Positions 12,343 through 23,726 of a stretch of 64,000 bases of DNA are shown piece after piece. Position numbers and translations under genes: made by a program. The notes beneath the pieces are model-generated. The model made no database searches. It was not told the origin of the DNA and was given only the letters and a program-made list of their open reading frames with translations. How positions within the stretch are numbered: the stretch's first letter is position 1; every line of letters starts with the position of its first letter. Source of the stretch: Lantana camara (lineage: Eukaryota; Streptophyta; Magnoliopsida; Lamiales; Verbenaceae); the NCBI GenBank assembly GCA_037501455.1, contig CM074862.1:77836501-77900500 (forward strand), read 5' to 3'.

Positions 12343-13401
12343 ATGGCAGAGGTTAATAAAATTCTAAAGCAAAGACAATCTTTTAATCATCCTACAACTA
12401 GAGATGATTTATCTTTAGATATTCAAAATCTCAGGAAGGAGATAAAATTTTTAAAAAATGATAATAAAAATCTTGAAGAAAGAGTTTTCAAACTAGAGAT
12501 TAGTAGAGGAAAACAGGTTTATATTCCTGAAGAAGAAAAGCAAATTACTTTTTCAGAAGATGATAATTTCTTATCCACTTTAGAAATGGTTATATCCCAA
12601 AAATGGTTTATAAAAATTTCCCTTCTAATTGATGGGAATTATAGACAAGATCTTATAGCTCTAGTAGATAGTGGTGCTGATTTGAATTGTATTCAAGAAG
12701 GAATTATTCCTACCAGGTATTTTCATAAAACTACTCATTCTATTAGTGCTGCTAATGGGCAGAAAATGAAAATTGATTATAAAATTCCTAAAGCTTATAT
12801 TTGCAAAAATAAAGTTTGTATTCCTAATAGTTTTTTATTAGTAAAAAACATCACTAACCAAGTTATACTTGGAACTCCTTTTCTAAAGAAAATATTTCCT
12901 ATAAAGCATATTGATGAAAAAGGATTTATAGGAACTTTTGAAAGAAAAGAAATTTCTTTTCAGTTTATTGTTGAACCTTTTATTAGGGTTTTGAATCAAA
13001 TTAAGGATTCTTTAATTGAAAGAAAAGAGAATCAGATTAATTTTCTTAAACAAGAAATTGAGATAAATGATCTTGATAATATTATGAAAAACCATAAATT
13101 GCAAGATAAAATTAGACTTCTTTATAATCAGTTCTCTTTACAAATTTGTAATGACCATCCAAATGCTTTTTGGGAAAGAAAGAAACATATTGTTTCTTTC
13201 CAGTATGAAGAAGATTTTGAAGAAAGGAAAATTCCTACTAAGGCCATGCCTTGCCAAATGAACAAGGAATATTTAAATCTTCGTAAAAAAGAGATTGAAT
13301 CTCTTCAAAACAAAGGGTTAATAAGACCCTCTAAATCTCCTTGGTCATGTACAACTTTTTATGTTAATAAACAAGCTGAACAAGAAAAGAGGAGTGTCTA
13401 G
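12343..13401 (+). pseudogene. Aspartic protease and start of reverse transcriptase, pararetrovirus-like
   Basis: This frame is in phase with the capsid-like frame. It begins with a possible coiled coil (about 12420-12510). The retropepsin motif ALVDSGADLNC is at about 12658, and the flap/LGTPFL region at about 12865. The frame then enters the RT N-terminus (LRKKEIESLQNKGLIRPSKSPW, near 13275-13345), where the first RT block is recognisable. It breaks at about 13385 through a frameshift inside the RT fingers; the codons to 13401 are out of frame. The catalytic Asp of the protease is kept. Role in the parent virus: polyprotein cleavage and DNA synthesis. This copy cannot make an intact product. 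Confidence 0.7.
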
Positions 13402-14527
13402 ATTGGTTATTAATTATAAACCTTTGAATAAAGTTTTAAAATGGATTAGGTATCCAATCCCTAATAAAAAGGATTTGCTTGATAGGCTTTATGATGCCCT
13501 TATATTTTCTAAGTTTGATTTAAAATCGGGATATGGGCAAATTCAAATTTATGAAAAAGATATTTATAAAACCGTTTTAATGTTCCTTTTGGACAATATG
13601 AATGGAAGGTAATGACTTTTGGATTGAAAAATGCCCCTTCTGAATTCCAAAATATCATGAATGATATTTTTAATCCTTATAGTGATTTTATTATAGTCTA
13701 TATTGATGATATTTTAGTATTTTCAAAAAATATTGAAAGTCATTTTGAACATCTTGATATATTCAAGAAAATTGTTATTCAAAATGGTTTAGTTATATCT
13801 AAACCAAAAATGTTTCTTTTTCAAACAAAAATTTGATTTCTTGGTCATAATATTGAAAAGGGAAAAATAATTCCTATTAATAGAAGTATAGAGTTTGCTT
13901 CTAAGTTCTCTGATCAAATTATTGACAAAACTCAACTCCAAAGATTTCTTGGAAGTTTAAATTATATTTCCCCTTATTATAGAAATCTTGCTGAGGATAC
14001 AGCTATTCTTTATGATAGATTAAAGAAAAATCCAAAGCCTTGGACTGACAGTCATACTCAGGTTGTTAAAAAAAATTAAAGGAAAGGTTATAACTCTTCC
14101 TTGTTTAATGCTTGCTAATCCCAAATGGGAAAAAATTATCGAAACTAATGCTTCTGACATTGGTTTTGGAGGAATCCTTAAGCAAAAGGATCCTATTAAC
14201 AAACAAGAATATCTTGTTAGATTCCATTCTGGAAAATGGAAAGATAGTCAAAAGAATTATGCTACTATAGCAAAAGAAATTTTGGCTATTCTCAAATGTG
14301 TGCTTAAATTCCAGGATGATTTATATAATCAAAAATTTGTTATTAAAACTAATTGTCAAGCTGCTAAATACATATTTAATAAAAACTTTGATCATGAAGT
14401 CTCTAAACAAATGTTTGCTAGATGGCAGGCTCAATTAGCCCATTTTGATTTTGAAATTATTTATAAAAAAGGAACTGATAATAGTCTTCTTGATTTTCTA
14501 ACTCGAGAATATTTACAGGATGTGTGA
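13361..14527 (+). pseudogene. Reverse transcriptase and RNase H remnant, pararetrovirus-like
   Basis: Three overlapping fragments in changing frames cover the RT palm and RNase H. One runs 13361-13612 (VINYKPLN, FSKFDLKSGY). The next runs 13612-13836 (TFGLKNAPSEFQ, then the catalytic YIDD near 13700). After a stop at 13834-13836 the frame continues to about 14075, where it shifts at a run of eight A. RNase H occupies 14063-14527, with an ETNASDIGFGG segment and a C-terminal FARWQAQLAHFDF...DFLTRE segment typical of caulimovirid RNase H. At least two frameshifts and one stop make it non-functional. No integrase follows. Confidence 0.75.
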
Positions 14528-15117
14528 AGCCAGAGGAATTCCAGAGTTACCTCCCCACAGATTTTATAAATCTATTGATTGGGAAAAGTCCAAGAAGTTT
14601 TACAATTATGTGAAAAAAATAGTGTTTATTTCACATGAGCATGATAGAAATATTATTTATTGGGAAGAAAAGATTAATAATGAGATCCTTAATCCAAGGA
14701 ATAATACCAATTATATTGAAAGAAATAGTCAGTATGAAAACGCTTGCTTCCATATTAATAGTAGTAGGCATTTCAAAGAAAGGCTCCTTGATGAAATTAA
14801 TCGTTATATTGCTTGATTTTGCAGGTATGAATTCTCATAGAATTCAAATTATAAATCTTTGGAATTGGGAAGAATTCAAGTATGATTTCGATCCCCCTTT
14901 AATTGGTCCTTATGATGTCAGGGCTAATATTAAATCTCCTGACCTTGATATTGTTTGACGTCATAAATTAATCATTCCGAAGCTTATAGCTTATCAGAAA
15001 TACTTAGAGGCTCAAATTGAGCAGACTAAGTCTTTATGTTTTTATATCAATGAAGATCATAGCTTCGATCAATATATTAAGGAGGATGAACAACAGCTTA
15101 TAGCTGTAAAAAAATAA
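14520..15117 (+). pseudogene. Unrecognised frames downstream of RNase H
   Basis: Two overlapping short frames (14520-14816 and about 14826-14958, the latter continuing past a stop to about 15114) encode hydrophilic, Lys/Asn/Glu-rich peptides with no motif I recognise. They lie between RNase H and the next large frame, on the same strand and with the same codon bias as the rest of the element. They are probably the decayed C-terminal extension of the polyprotein. No zinc-binding HHCC or DDE integrase pattern is present. Confidence 0.45.
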
Positions 15118-15157
15118 ATTAAAAAAGCTAATAGCTTAAATTTATTGATTTTACAGG

Positions 15158-16477
15158 ATGAGACCTCAAGGAGGAGGCAGAAATTCCTCTAATAGAGGAA
15201 GAGGAGGAAGAATTATTGCTCAATTTGGCAACCAGAAGCTAATAGCTGAGAATATTGCAAATATCTCATCATCATCCTCAAGTAATACACCTAAGGAGGA
15301 TCCTTTATACAAGGAATTTTTGGAGTTTAAAGTCAAGCAAGAAAGTAATACTCAAAGTGCTCCATCCTATGCTAATATAGTAGGGGATGAAGAAATTGAG
15401 TCAGTTGATTTGCTTTATGAGCAAAATCCCCATAAAGAGTTAATACTGCTCTTAGAAGATAAAGATCTGAGATGAAAAGATAATATCTGGCATCTCATGC
15501 AAAGGTATTTAGATACCGCATCTTTTACTGCTGGTTCATATAAACAGCGAACCCATTTTGAGAATATACTCAAAGTGACAGGATCCTGCGAATTTGATCA
15601 CTTTTTTGCAGGAAGACAAACTAAAGTTTATAGCTTTAGTAAAGTTATTATTAAGCAAATTATATCTGCTGAAGAATGGGGAATAAGTACCCTCAGAGAA
15701 AGAGAATATAGTCTCCAGAATTCCCAAGTAAAAATAAAGTTTAATTATTGGGATTATATTGAAGCCTTTAATAAAGCTTTTCTTTATCAAAATGAGCTTC
15801 ATAAGCATTCATGATTTTTTAAAACCTGTCCGAATGTTTATAATAAGGACATTCCAAATTGGCTATACCAATGGTGGCTCAGTTTTGGTCCTTCAGCAAA
15901 AATTTTGCCAAGTACTTTTCAGGAATTATATTCTCAATGGGTGGATATTTCGCTAACCATTATCGAAGCACAGAATAATGGAAAATGGATAGAAGGAATG
16001 CCTTCTTTACATTTTTTCACAGAATTTGGAATTCCATGGATCTGGAAATGGGAACCAGAGTTGGGGGAAACTCAACAAAAGGTGCCATGTATCTATAAGA
16101 CTTTCTATACAAAGTTCTGGAGAAAAATGATGCAAATTAATAAAGAAGGAAGTATTGAAGGACAAGAGACTATTGATAATATCAAAAAGAAGATTGATGA
16201 ATATACAAGTCTGGAAGAACAGAATAAATCTCCAAGTCCCTTTGAATATATTTCAAAGAAATTATATTTTCAGAAAGGACAAGTGTCTGATGAAGAAAAG
16301 GTAGCTTCTTATCTAAAGGAAGTGAAGAAGAATTTAATGAAAAATCTCAATCAAGATTCACAATCGAGTGTTTCAATGGATACATTATCCAATGAAGATT
16401 ATTGCCCAGCTGGGGAAGCACAAATCCTTATAAAGGAATATTTGAAGATATTGATCAAGTTATTCAAAAATATTTGA
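15158..16477 (+). pseudogene. 3' ORF of unknown function in the pararetrovirus-like element
   Basis: An ATG at 15158 follows a short non-coding gap. The peptide starts with an Arg/Gly/Asn-rich segment (RPQGGGRNSSNRGRGGR), a likely nucleic-acid-binding leader, and then a Ser-rich linker. The frame runs to 15475, where TGA interrupts it. It continues as 15497-15814, is broken again, and resumes as 15905-16477. The body is rich in aromatic residues (GIPWIWKWEPE near 16029; FYTKFWRKMMQ near 16102). I recognise no catalytic motif and no clear similarity to the caulimovirid transactivator/viroplasmin. Its position downstream of RNase H suggests an accessory virion or inclusion protein, which is only inference. 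Confidence 0.5.
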
Positions 16478-17580
16478 ATAAAGAAGGAAAAACCAAGATG
16501 GGATCTTAAAAGGATAATACCGCCAACTACTCTATTAATTGTTCCTATTTACTTTTGTTAGGAATCTTGTACTTTTATAAAAAGTACCCATGGTTTTGGC
16601 CGTTGTTTTCATAAAATTGTATAAGTACTCATCAATAATAGAGCAAATAGGTTAGATTAGATTTCAATTCCGGATTTCAAATCCGCTTTTTTGTCTATTT
16701 ATTTGTTTGCTCAGCCTTGTATTGGGGGAAGCGAAAAAATACGAAGCTTGTATTTTATATTTTCAGTTTGTAAATACTTTTCATATTGAGAAAATTTTTG
16801 CAAGTCTGCAAGCCTGGTGTCCAACAAATAAGTAAGTTGTTTTATTTTCTAGTTTTATATTCTTCATATTTTATATGTAATTTTGCCGACTAATATGGCC
16901 GGCTAAATTTCATTGTGTTGAATGATATCATGTTACTGAAATCAATGGCATGGCGGGATTTCCCTAAAAAAAATAAAATAAAATAAAAAATAAATTTGAG
17001 TACCGTATTAAAATTTTTTTATTTCTGGGATGGTTAGAGTTAAAATAAGCAGGGATCATGTTTAATACCGAAGTCTGGATTCGCCCATTTTGTTGCCATG
17101 ATACAGGCGTTTATAGGGCTTGCCTCCATGACTGGTTAAGAACTAAATCTCTAGCCTGTTTTAATTTTGTAAAATAACCCATGTACAGTATAAATGTTTT
17201 TGATTTGGTCTCACCAAATGATTTACTTTTTGTTTTGATTTAATTTTTATATATTTCCGCCTTAATAAAAGATCCCTAGAAATGGTAAAAAATTATATTT
17301 TTTTGAATCTCCTTGTTGACTTTGTCGTTTTTTCCTCCTCTTTGTATGTCTTTTGTATTGATTGGTTCCTTGCTTTCCTAGACTCTTTTTCCTTTTGATT
17401 TTGGCAATACTATGCTTTTCTTTTGCCTTTTCTGAATCTTATATTAAATATTTCAATGATTCTTATCAGAAATACTTGTCTTCACATCTTGGGCATGTAG
17501 TAAAACTTTTATTAATAGTCAAGAGTCTTTGCGAATCTGCGTTTGGGATGAATATTCAATCTCAATAATTTTTCTTTTTA
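16478..17580. other. Non-coding 3' part of the pararetrovirus-like element and spacer
   Basis: AT-rich. It holds a TATA-like tataaaaagta near 16577 and a short perfect hairpin (cggatttcaaatccg) followed by a T-run at 16671-16694. Together these could be the promoter/polyadenylation region of the element. A 29-bp near-repeat of 8632-8660 lies at 17291-17319. The open frame at 17362-17568 starts without ATG and is not supported. Confidence 0.4.
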
Positions 17581-18340
17581 TTCTAGAATTGCTTTATCAA
17601 TAAAATATATATATTTTTTTTCAAAGAAGAACCTGAATATTTCTAATGTTGTAGCTTTAATCTTTGCTTCATTGACTCATCTTCAAAATAAAACTTCAAA
17701 AGTTAAATTATAATGTACTAAAAAGCATGTTAGATTAAAATTGTTTGAAAGATATTTTTACCTTGATGAGGATTTTGATTTGCGCTTTTATTTGAGATTG
17801 AATTGATGCTTTGGAAAAATAAGATTCTGTAAAGTTGAGAATAGCATAAATGGAAAAATCTCCATATTATGAAATGAATATTAAGTTAAAATAAAATTAT
17901 AAACTTAAACTTCAAAATATTACCTTTAGGTAGATAAAGTTGCTTTTCTAGGCATGATGATTCTAGAATTGCTTTATCAATAAAATATATATTTTTTTTT
18001 TCAAAGAAGAACCTGAATATTTCTAATGTTGTAGCTTTAATCTTTGCTTCATTGACTCATCTTCAAAATAAAACTTCAAAAGTTAAATTATAATGTACTA
18101 AAAAGCATGTTAGATTAAAATTGTTTGAAAGATATTTTTACCTTGATGAGGATTTTGATTTGCGCTTTTATTTGAGATTGAATTGATGCTTTGGAAAAAT
18201 AAGATTCTGTAAAGTTGAGAATAGCATAAATGGAAAAATCTCCATATTATGAAATGAATATTAAGTTAAAATAAAATTATAAACTTAAACTTCAAAATAT
18301 TACCTTTAGGTAGATAAAGTTGCTTTTCTAGGCATGATGA
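17581..18340 (+). repeat. Two 380-bp tandem copies, almost identical
   Basis: 17581-17960 and 17961-18340 begin with ttctagaattgctttatcaa and end with ggcatgatga. By eye they differ at a single base in an AT run (a at 17612, t at 17992). They contain no frame of note. The near identity shows a very recent tandem duplication, or an assembly artefact. Confidence 0.95.
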
Positions 18341-18670
18341 TTTCGTCTTTCTATTAGTATCACTAAGATCTTTCGTCGATGAATCTAAATATCTTTCAAA
18401 AAAGGCAACATATTAACATTTATTAAGCTCGACTAATTATATTATGCAAATTAAATTCAACGAGCTATTATAATAAAAAAATAAGGGATAAGCGGATAAC
18501 TTATCTACTTTTCTAATCTTCTCATATTATGCCAACAAGATTTAATCCAAGTGGTTAAATCGACAATGATCGGAGTTTGAATTCCTCTAAACACTTGGGG
18601 GTGTTCATTAAAAAAATATATATATTCTTCTCATATTATGACTCAACATCAAATTTCTAAATGCATAATA

Positions 18671-18785
18671 TATTGATAACCCAACACAAAAATTACTCTG
18701 GGATAGTACACTAGGTTTAATTTCAATATATAGTATATTGATAACCCAACACAAAAATTACTCGGGGTTAGTACATTGGGTTTAA
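18671..18785 (+). repeat. Short tandem duplication, period about 65 bp
   Basis: Two imperfect copies of a unit beginning tattgataacccaacacaaa, at 18671 and 18736, including aattactc and gtaca...ggttta. They lie in AT-rich non-coding DNA. Confidence 0.75.
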
Positions 18786-19030
18786 ATCACATTGTCTAGC
18801 ATTTATAAATTGTATCTTTTTTTGTAATTCAAAAAACATATGATAGCTTGATTCCTGAAAATATAAACAATGGATGTTATGGGAAAATAATAAGTAATAG
18901 CAATATAGCATAGTATGTTAATCCTGAATGAGAAAAATGTAAAAAGAAAAAACAAGGTAGATTTATACCTTCAAAATTGAAGTTGTGTAGCACCTTAAAT
19001 AACACTAATTTATGTCTCCCTATTCAATAC

Positions 19031-20270
19031 TGTGACGCCTAGAACGGTGGGCCACCACATCCCCCGCAACTAAACCCGAACCCACATATGAAATGGACTT
19101 CCATACATGAGCCCAAGTCTAAGCGAAGGGGGACCTACACACACACACACACTAGGCTAAGTGGGGCTAAGGCACTGACAGAGCGCACAAAATAGTTAAT
19201 CAAAAAATGCGGAAGCAACAGTCAGGATCCAAAAGAGCTCATATAAAAGCATACTTTAACATGTGCATGGCTACACGACCCAAAATATAACAAGTATTTA
19301 CAAATTCTCCCAAATATACATATCAATACATAACCATAATCAAAAGTATCAAAAGTATCAAAAGATGCAAGTATGAAATGCAGACTCATCCTAAACCAAA
19401 AAGTACGACTCGACCTCGACGTACTTCCCCGCCTAGCACGAGCAAACCTGCAACTAAAGGTTGAAGAAGAGAGGGTCTGTCTAAACTCGACTGAGTGAGG
19501 GAGCTAAACGCACACCCACACCTAAATACATATAGAGCATAGCACATAACAAAAAAATGGTTATGAATCGAGCTAAGGTTTTGCATACCAAATCATTTCC
19601 AAAAGCTAACTTATAATAATTAAAAAAAATCCTAACTCGATCCATAATCCACCAATTAAAAACAGAAACAAATGTCTGGCGAGTACGGACCTCCACCAAC
19701 TCCTCATAACAAATACAAAACCAAATCACAAATACCAATCCACCCTCACAACCTTGGTGTTGCGGGAGTCAAACCCTCTCTACCTGCAATACAGATATAT
19801 ACGGGGTAGCTGACCCACAATATGCCTTCCCCCGTTATCCACCGAGGGCTTAAAATACCACGCCTTCCCAACCTCCAAGAGTTGCGTGTGAATACTTCAA
19901 AGAGAACTATGAACAGGCCAAACCCAACGGCCCTTGCCGTCCCGGGCATTCCTTACCCATAATTCCCGGGGCCCAATATACCAAATCAAACCACATTCCC
20001 ATATTTCAGGGCATACCTCGCTCATATCAAACATAAACGAATAAACGAATTCAAAACACAAGCTTACGTATGCTCATACTTATACCAATTTCAGAAAGTT
20101 AAAGCTTATTCATAAGATCATAAACATAGCTTAAACACACGTATTTAACTATATATAAGATATATAGTCGCATGCGGTGTGAAAAAACATCACATAAGGG
20201 CCATAGGATTCATAACTAAAACAAAAGTTCCTAAACCTCACCTTGAAGCAAAAGTAGTGAAAGTGGGAGG
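19031..20270. mobile_element. Possible chromovirus-type LTR remnant
   Basis: A moderately GC-rich non-coding block in AT-rich surroundings, starting TGTGACGCC. It has the layout seen in long LTRs of plant Tekay/Del-like Ty3 elements: a gcggaagc box near 19209, many short A-rich links and a block of C-rich text near 19750-19970. I could not place a matching end or target duplication. It may be a solo or truncated LTR. The short open frames on its minus strand (19386-19949) show no domain and are ignored. Confidence 0.35.
19137..19151. repeat. (AC)n microsatellite
   Basis: Seven to eight AC dinucleotides inside the LTR-like block. Confidence 0.85.
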
Positions 20271-20361
20271 ACCAAAACTATATTAACATATATTATATAC
20301 TTAATTTAAATTAAAAATAAAATAATTAAATTGAATTATTAATTTATTTACTAAATAAAAA

Positions 20362-21199
20362 TTATTTAAACCTTTTCCACTTAGTGTCAATTTAATCAAT
20401 TCAATTACATCAAATTAATTCAATGGGTACTCACACATATTATATACTTAATTTAAATTAAAGATAAAATATTTAAATTCAATTATTGATTTTTTTCTAA
20501 ATAAATATTATAGTTAAGTTGGTATTAACACATGCACACACACACATATATATATATATATATAAAATTCAAACTAAAATTATTATACATTGAATGAGAA
20601 TATAAAAAGTGAAGAAGATTGCAAAAGTTGGCCCTTAAATAAAGATGAATTAATTCAATAAAATCAAATGATAAATTAAAATGAATTATTAATTCTTGGA
20701 CTAAATAAATATTATAATTAAGTTGAACAATGGACAATTACATCATTTCACAATGGAAAGAAACACATTCACACTTTTATAATAGTATAGATATAGATTA
20801 TTTAAACCTTTTCAATTTAGAGTCAATTTAATCAAATTCAATTACGTCAAATTAATTCAATGGGTACTGACACATATTATATACTTAATTTAAATTAAAG
20901 ATAAAATATTTAAATTGAATTATTAATTTTTTTCTAAATAAATATTATAGTTAAGTTGGTATTAACACATATTATATATTTAATTCAAATTAAAATTTAT
21001 TATACATTGAATGAGAATATAAAAAGTGAGGAAGAATGCAAAAGTTGGCCCTTAAATAAAGATGAATTAATTCAATAAAATCAAATGATAAATTAAAATG
21101 AATTATTAATTTTTGGACTAAATAAATATTATAGTTAAATTGAATAATGGACAATTACGTTATTTCATAATGAAAAGAAACACATCTACACTTTTATAA
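20362..21199 (+). repeat. Two diverged copies of a 436-bp unit with Helitron-like ends
   Basis: 20362-20797 and 20798-21199 (the second interrupted by a MITE and resuming at 21584) share blocks such as aagttggcccttaaataaag and caatgggtact at an offset of about 436. On the minus strand both units start TCTATACTATTAT (from 20791 and from 21638), each preceded by A. This resembles plant Helitron 5' ends inserted at AT. No matching 3' hairpin was found on the left, so the Helitron assignment is tentative. A (CA)n(TA)n run lies at 20533-20563. Confidence 0.5.
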
Positions 21200-21583
21200 G
21201 GGAAAATCTTTAAATAGTATCAAAAAGTTGAAAAAATTCCTTTTAGGTCCCCAGTTTTGAAAAAGTTCCCATTCAATCCCCAATTGAAAAACAAAATTCC
21301 TTTTAGGTCCCCACAAACAGTACATGTTCGTACATTGTTTTTAGGAATTACGTACATTTTTTAGGGAATTGCGTATAAAAATTTCAAAATGTCGTATATA
21401 CGAGATTCCGGGATTTTTATACGCAATTCTCTAAAAATTGTACGCAATTCTTGAATTATTATACAAACTTGGGGAGTGAAAAAGAATTTTGTTTTTCAAT
21501 TGAGGAGTGAACAAGAACTTTTTCAAAATTGAAGAGTGAAAAGGAAATTCAGTTTACACTTGGGGATTTTTGAGGAATTGTCC
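21200..21583. mobile_element. Mutator-like foldback MITE (384 bp)
   Basis: Long imperfect terminal inverted repeats: the left arm contains ccaattgaaaaacaaaattcc and the right arm its reverse complement (21490-21505). A second inner inverted pair is present (ggaattgcgtataaaaat against atttttatacgcaattctc). The ends read GGGAAAATC and, on the other strand, GGACAATTCC, with G-start and A-rich termini as in Mutator-like MITEs. Direct repeats acttttataa flank it at 21190-21199 and 21584-21593; 9-11 bp is the duplication size known for that superfamily. The sister 436-bp copy has the uninterrupted target at 20773-20782. Confidence 0.8.
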
Positions 21584-21593
21584 ACTTTTATAA

Positions 21594-23126
21594 TAGTATA
21601 ATATAATATAATATAATATAATAATATAATAGTATAGATGGATACATATAGATAGTGTGGCTTGTTATTTGATTGCGATTTATCACAAATTAATAACGGA
21701 ACGCAACGTATGTGGAGTAAATCTTATTTATTATGGGGTTGATTTAAACTAATGTATAAAACTGTATTATTGTTAAGAATATAGCCCGCTTAGTTGGTAA
21801 TTATTATACTAATTCTGTTCGAAATGGTTAGGTAAAATCAGGCCTAATGAGGACCCCCTTTGTATTACCTAACTACACCTAACTACTAAATGGGAAATAT
21901 ATCTTTTGTTTGGGTCAAATATATCCAAGTATGTGGAAAGCGTGCTGAACGTGATACCACCTAAAGGCTAAAACTAACCATTTGGTTTTATTCGAAATAT
22001 TAAATATTTTTTTGTCAAAGCAATAATCTATTTGGTTCCCCTATGCAACAAAGCTTTTTAAAAATTTTTCTCTCCAATACGCATAACTCTTGTTTTTAGT
22101 GTTGCTTTCCTCGATAACTTCCACTATTTTTAATCCTTCATTTTTATCTCTTTTTTTTTTTTTAAGTGATGAGGAAGTGCTGAAGGGTGCTGGGGTGGTG
22201 GTGAGGATGGAGGAGAAAGCAGCGGCGGCTTAGTGGTGGTGGTGGTTATGATTTTTTCTCTTGATTGGGGAAGAATATGTAATTGGGGTAGAATAAAAAA
22301 AGATTATAATTAATAGTGGATATTTTGTGAAAGAAGAATAATTTAGTTAATCATGTGACATTTTTTATTTTTTTTTCTTAGCCATAAATAATCCACGTAA
22401 TATACCAACTTAAAATTTGGAGGAAAATTGGGAAAAATCTCCAAATTTGTGTCAGTTAGGATAAGAAAAGATAATTGAGAAAAATCATATGAAAAAATAC
22501 TAGTGATAAAAATCAAAAGGTTGGGACCAAAATCGAAAAATAGCAAAACTACATGACGAAAAATGAGATTTTACCTATTTATTATTATTGACTATATATT
22601 ATATTATATATTATTAATTATTATAATTATCTTATTGTATATTATATATATATATATAAATATATATATATATATTATATATATATATAGATTAGCTAGT
22701 ATTTGTATTTTTAAACATAAATTAATAAAAACTAATTAAATTCTTAAATTAGGTATATCCAAATTATTGTATATATAGTTGATATGTAATTAATATATTA
22801 TTTATAACAAAATATAATATGTATAATTTTCTCCAATTGAAACATTATATATTAATTAATGGTCAAAGTCAACATTTTGTCCAAAAATTGACTGAAGTCG
22901 TTAAATTGAAAAAAAATTAATTGAGATGGACTAAAATTAAAAAAATTGAAAAACTTAGAATAAAAAGCGTGAACTATCGTATATTAAAAATGCAATTTTC
23001 TATATATATATATATATATATATATATCTTATAAAAGCACGAATAGTTTCTTGCAAAATACGGATCGCCTAAAATATCCTCACAATAATTATTTCAATAA
23101 TTATTAGTCAAGGATAATGATGTAAA
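21594..23126. other. AT-rich intergenic stretch with microsatellites
   Basis: No gene seen. It holds (AATAT)n at 21598-21632, a GGT/GGC-rich patch at 22180-22245, and (TA)n runs at about 22640-22692 and 22999-23029. Confidence 0.6.
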
Positions 23127-23131
23127 TACAT
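23127..23131 (+). repeat. 5-bp target-site duplication of Tat element 1, left
   Basis: TACAT directly before the LTR end; repeated at 34386-34390. Confidence 0.9.
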
Positions 23132-23707
23132 TGATATTTGCCAAAAATTGACTAAATACCAATATGATTTGTATTTGGGAAATTGAGACTTAATCAAGCT
23201 GCAAAAACAAAGATAATTAAAAAGAAACACTGAATTGAATAAAAACTGAAAATAACGATGAATTAAAAGGAAATATGAAATTTCTTTTGATCTTCTATCT
23301 TCTGAGAATAACGTCTTTTGAGTACAATCAAATTCTGAATAGCGTAATCTCTCTCTCTCGAATGATAATGGCAATTACAGTAGATGAGGAGAAAAAGAAT
23401 GAAAAAATAAGGCTGCAGAGAAGTTCTTGAAGTTGAGGACTGCTAGGGTTTCTGTCAGAGTACGTAAAATGAATCTGGCCTTCTTTTTCTCTCTTCTCTT
23501 CCTTTTTATCTCTCCCCAGAAAGTGGTTATCTCTCTCCCTAAAATATTGGCACGTGAGACTCTTTTAATTTCAACACCTTCAGCACGTTCTCCTTCCTTT
23601 CCCCATTCTTCTCAACTTCTCTTCTTTTTTCTCTCATTAATAACAATAATCCTATTATTGAATATTTAATTCAATAATAAAATAATGTACAAAATTAGCC
23701 CACATCA
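23132..23707 (-). repeat. 3' LTR of Tat element 1
   Basis: Runs from TGATATTTGCC to GCCCACATCA on the plus strand, with TG...CA ends and 576 bp, matching 33810-34385 with three mismatches. The short frame at 23427-23669 is LTR sequence, not a gene. Confidence 0.95.
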
Positions 23708-23726
23708 TCACTGCCCCCTACTCTTG
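23708..23726 (-). promoter_or_regulatory. Polypurine tract of Tat element 1
   Basis: On the minus strand AGAGTAGGGGGCAGTGA abuts the 3' LTR. This is the expected plus-strand DNA primer. Confidence 0.75.

Larger units (their letters stand above)
8464..17319 (+). mobile_element. Endogenous pararetrovirus-like element (caulimovirid-like), decayed
   Basis: Seen: in order on the plus strand, an N-terminal region of unclear function, a capsid/gag-like domain with a degenerate zinc knuckle, an aspartic protease, a reverse transcriptase (YIDD), RNase H ending in a DFLTRE-type motif, then two further frames. No integrase motifs are found. Known: caulimovirids lack integrase and their RNase H ends in sequences like FLTRE, whereas Ty3/gypsy elements have integrase after RNase H. 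Inferred: an old, defective integrated copy. The frame is broken by at least two in-frame stops (12262, 13834), several frameshifts (about 13385, 13612, 14070) and a 1.7-kb hAT insertion. Ends are uncertain. A 29-bp repeat with one mismatch at 8632-8660 and 17291-17319 may mark them, but I found no canonical initiator-Met tRNA primer site. A divergent Ty3-like element is the main alternative. Confidence 0.65.

Noticed and set aside
16805..16835. tggtgtccaac as a tRNA primer site for the pararetrovirus-like element
   Set aside because: Does not match the initiator-Met tRNA complement expected for caulimovirids and is in the wrong place relative to the ORFs.
17362..17568. 68-codon frame with a signal-peptide-like start
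   Set aside because: Has no ATG, lies in decayed AT-rich DNA and has no splice context.
17581..18340. Possible CRISPR-like or LTR pair
   Set aside because: Two directly adjacent 380-bp copies without spacers or an internal region; a plain tandem duplication in a plant genome.
19386..19949. Minus-strand short frames in the LTR-like block
   Set aside because: Short, overlapping in several frames, with no recognisable motif; the block looks like non-coding LTR sequence.
23427..23669. 80-codon frame repeated at 34105-34347
   Set aside because: It occurs once per LTR and lacks any domain; it is LTR sequence.
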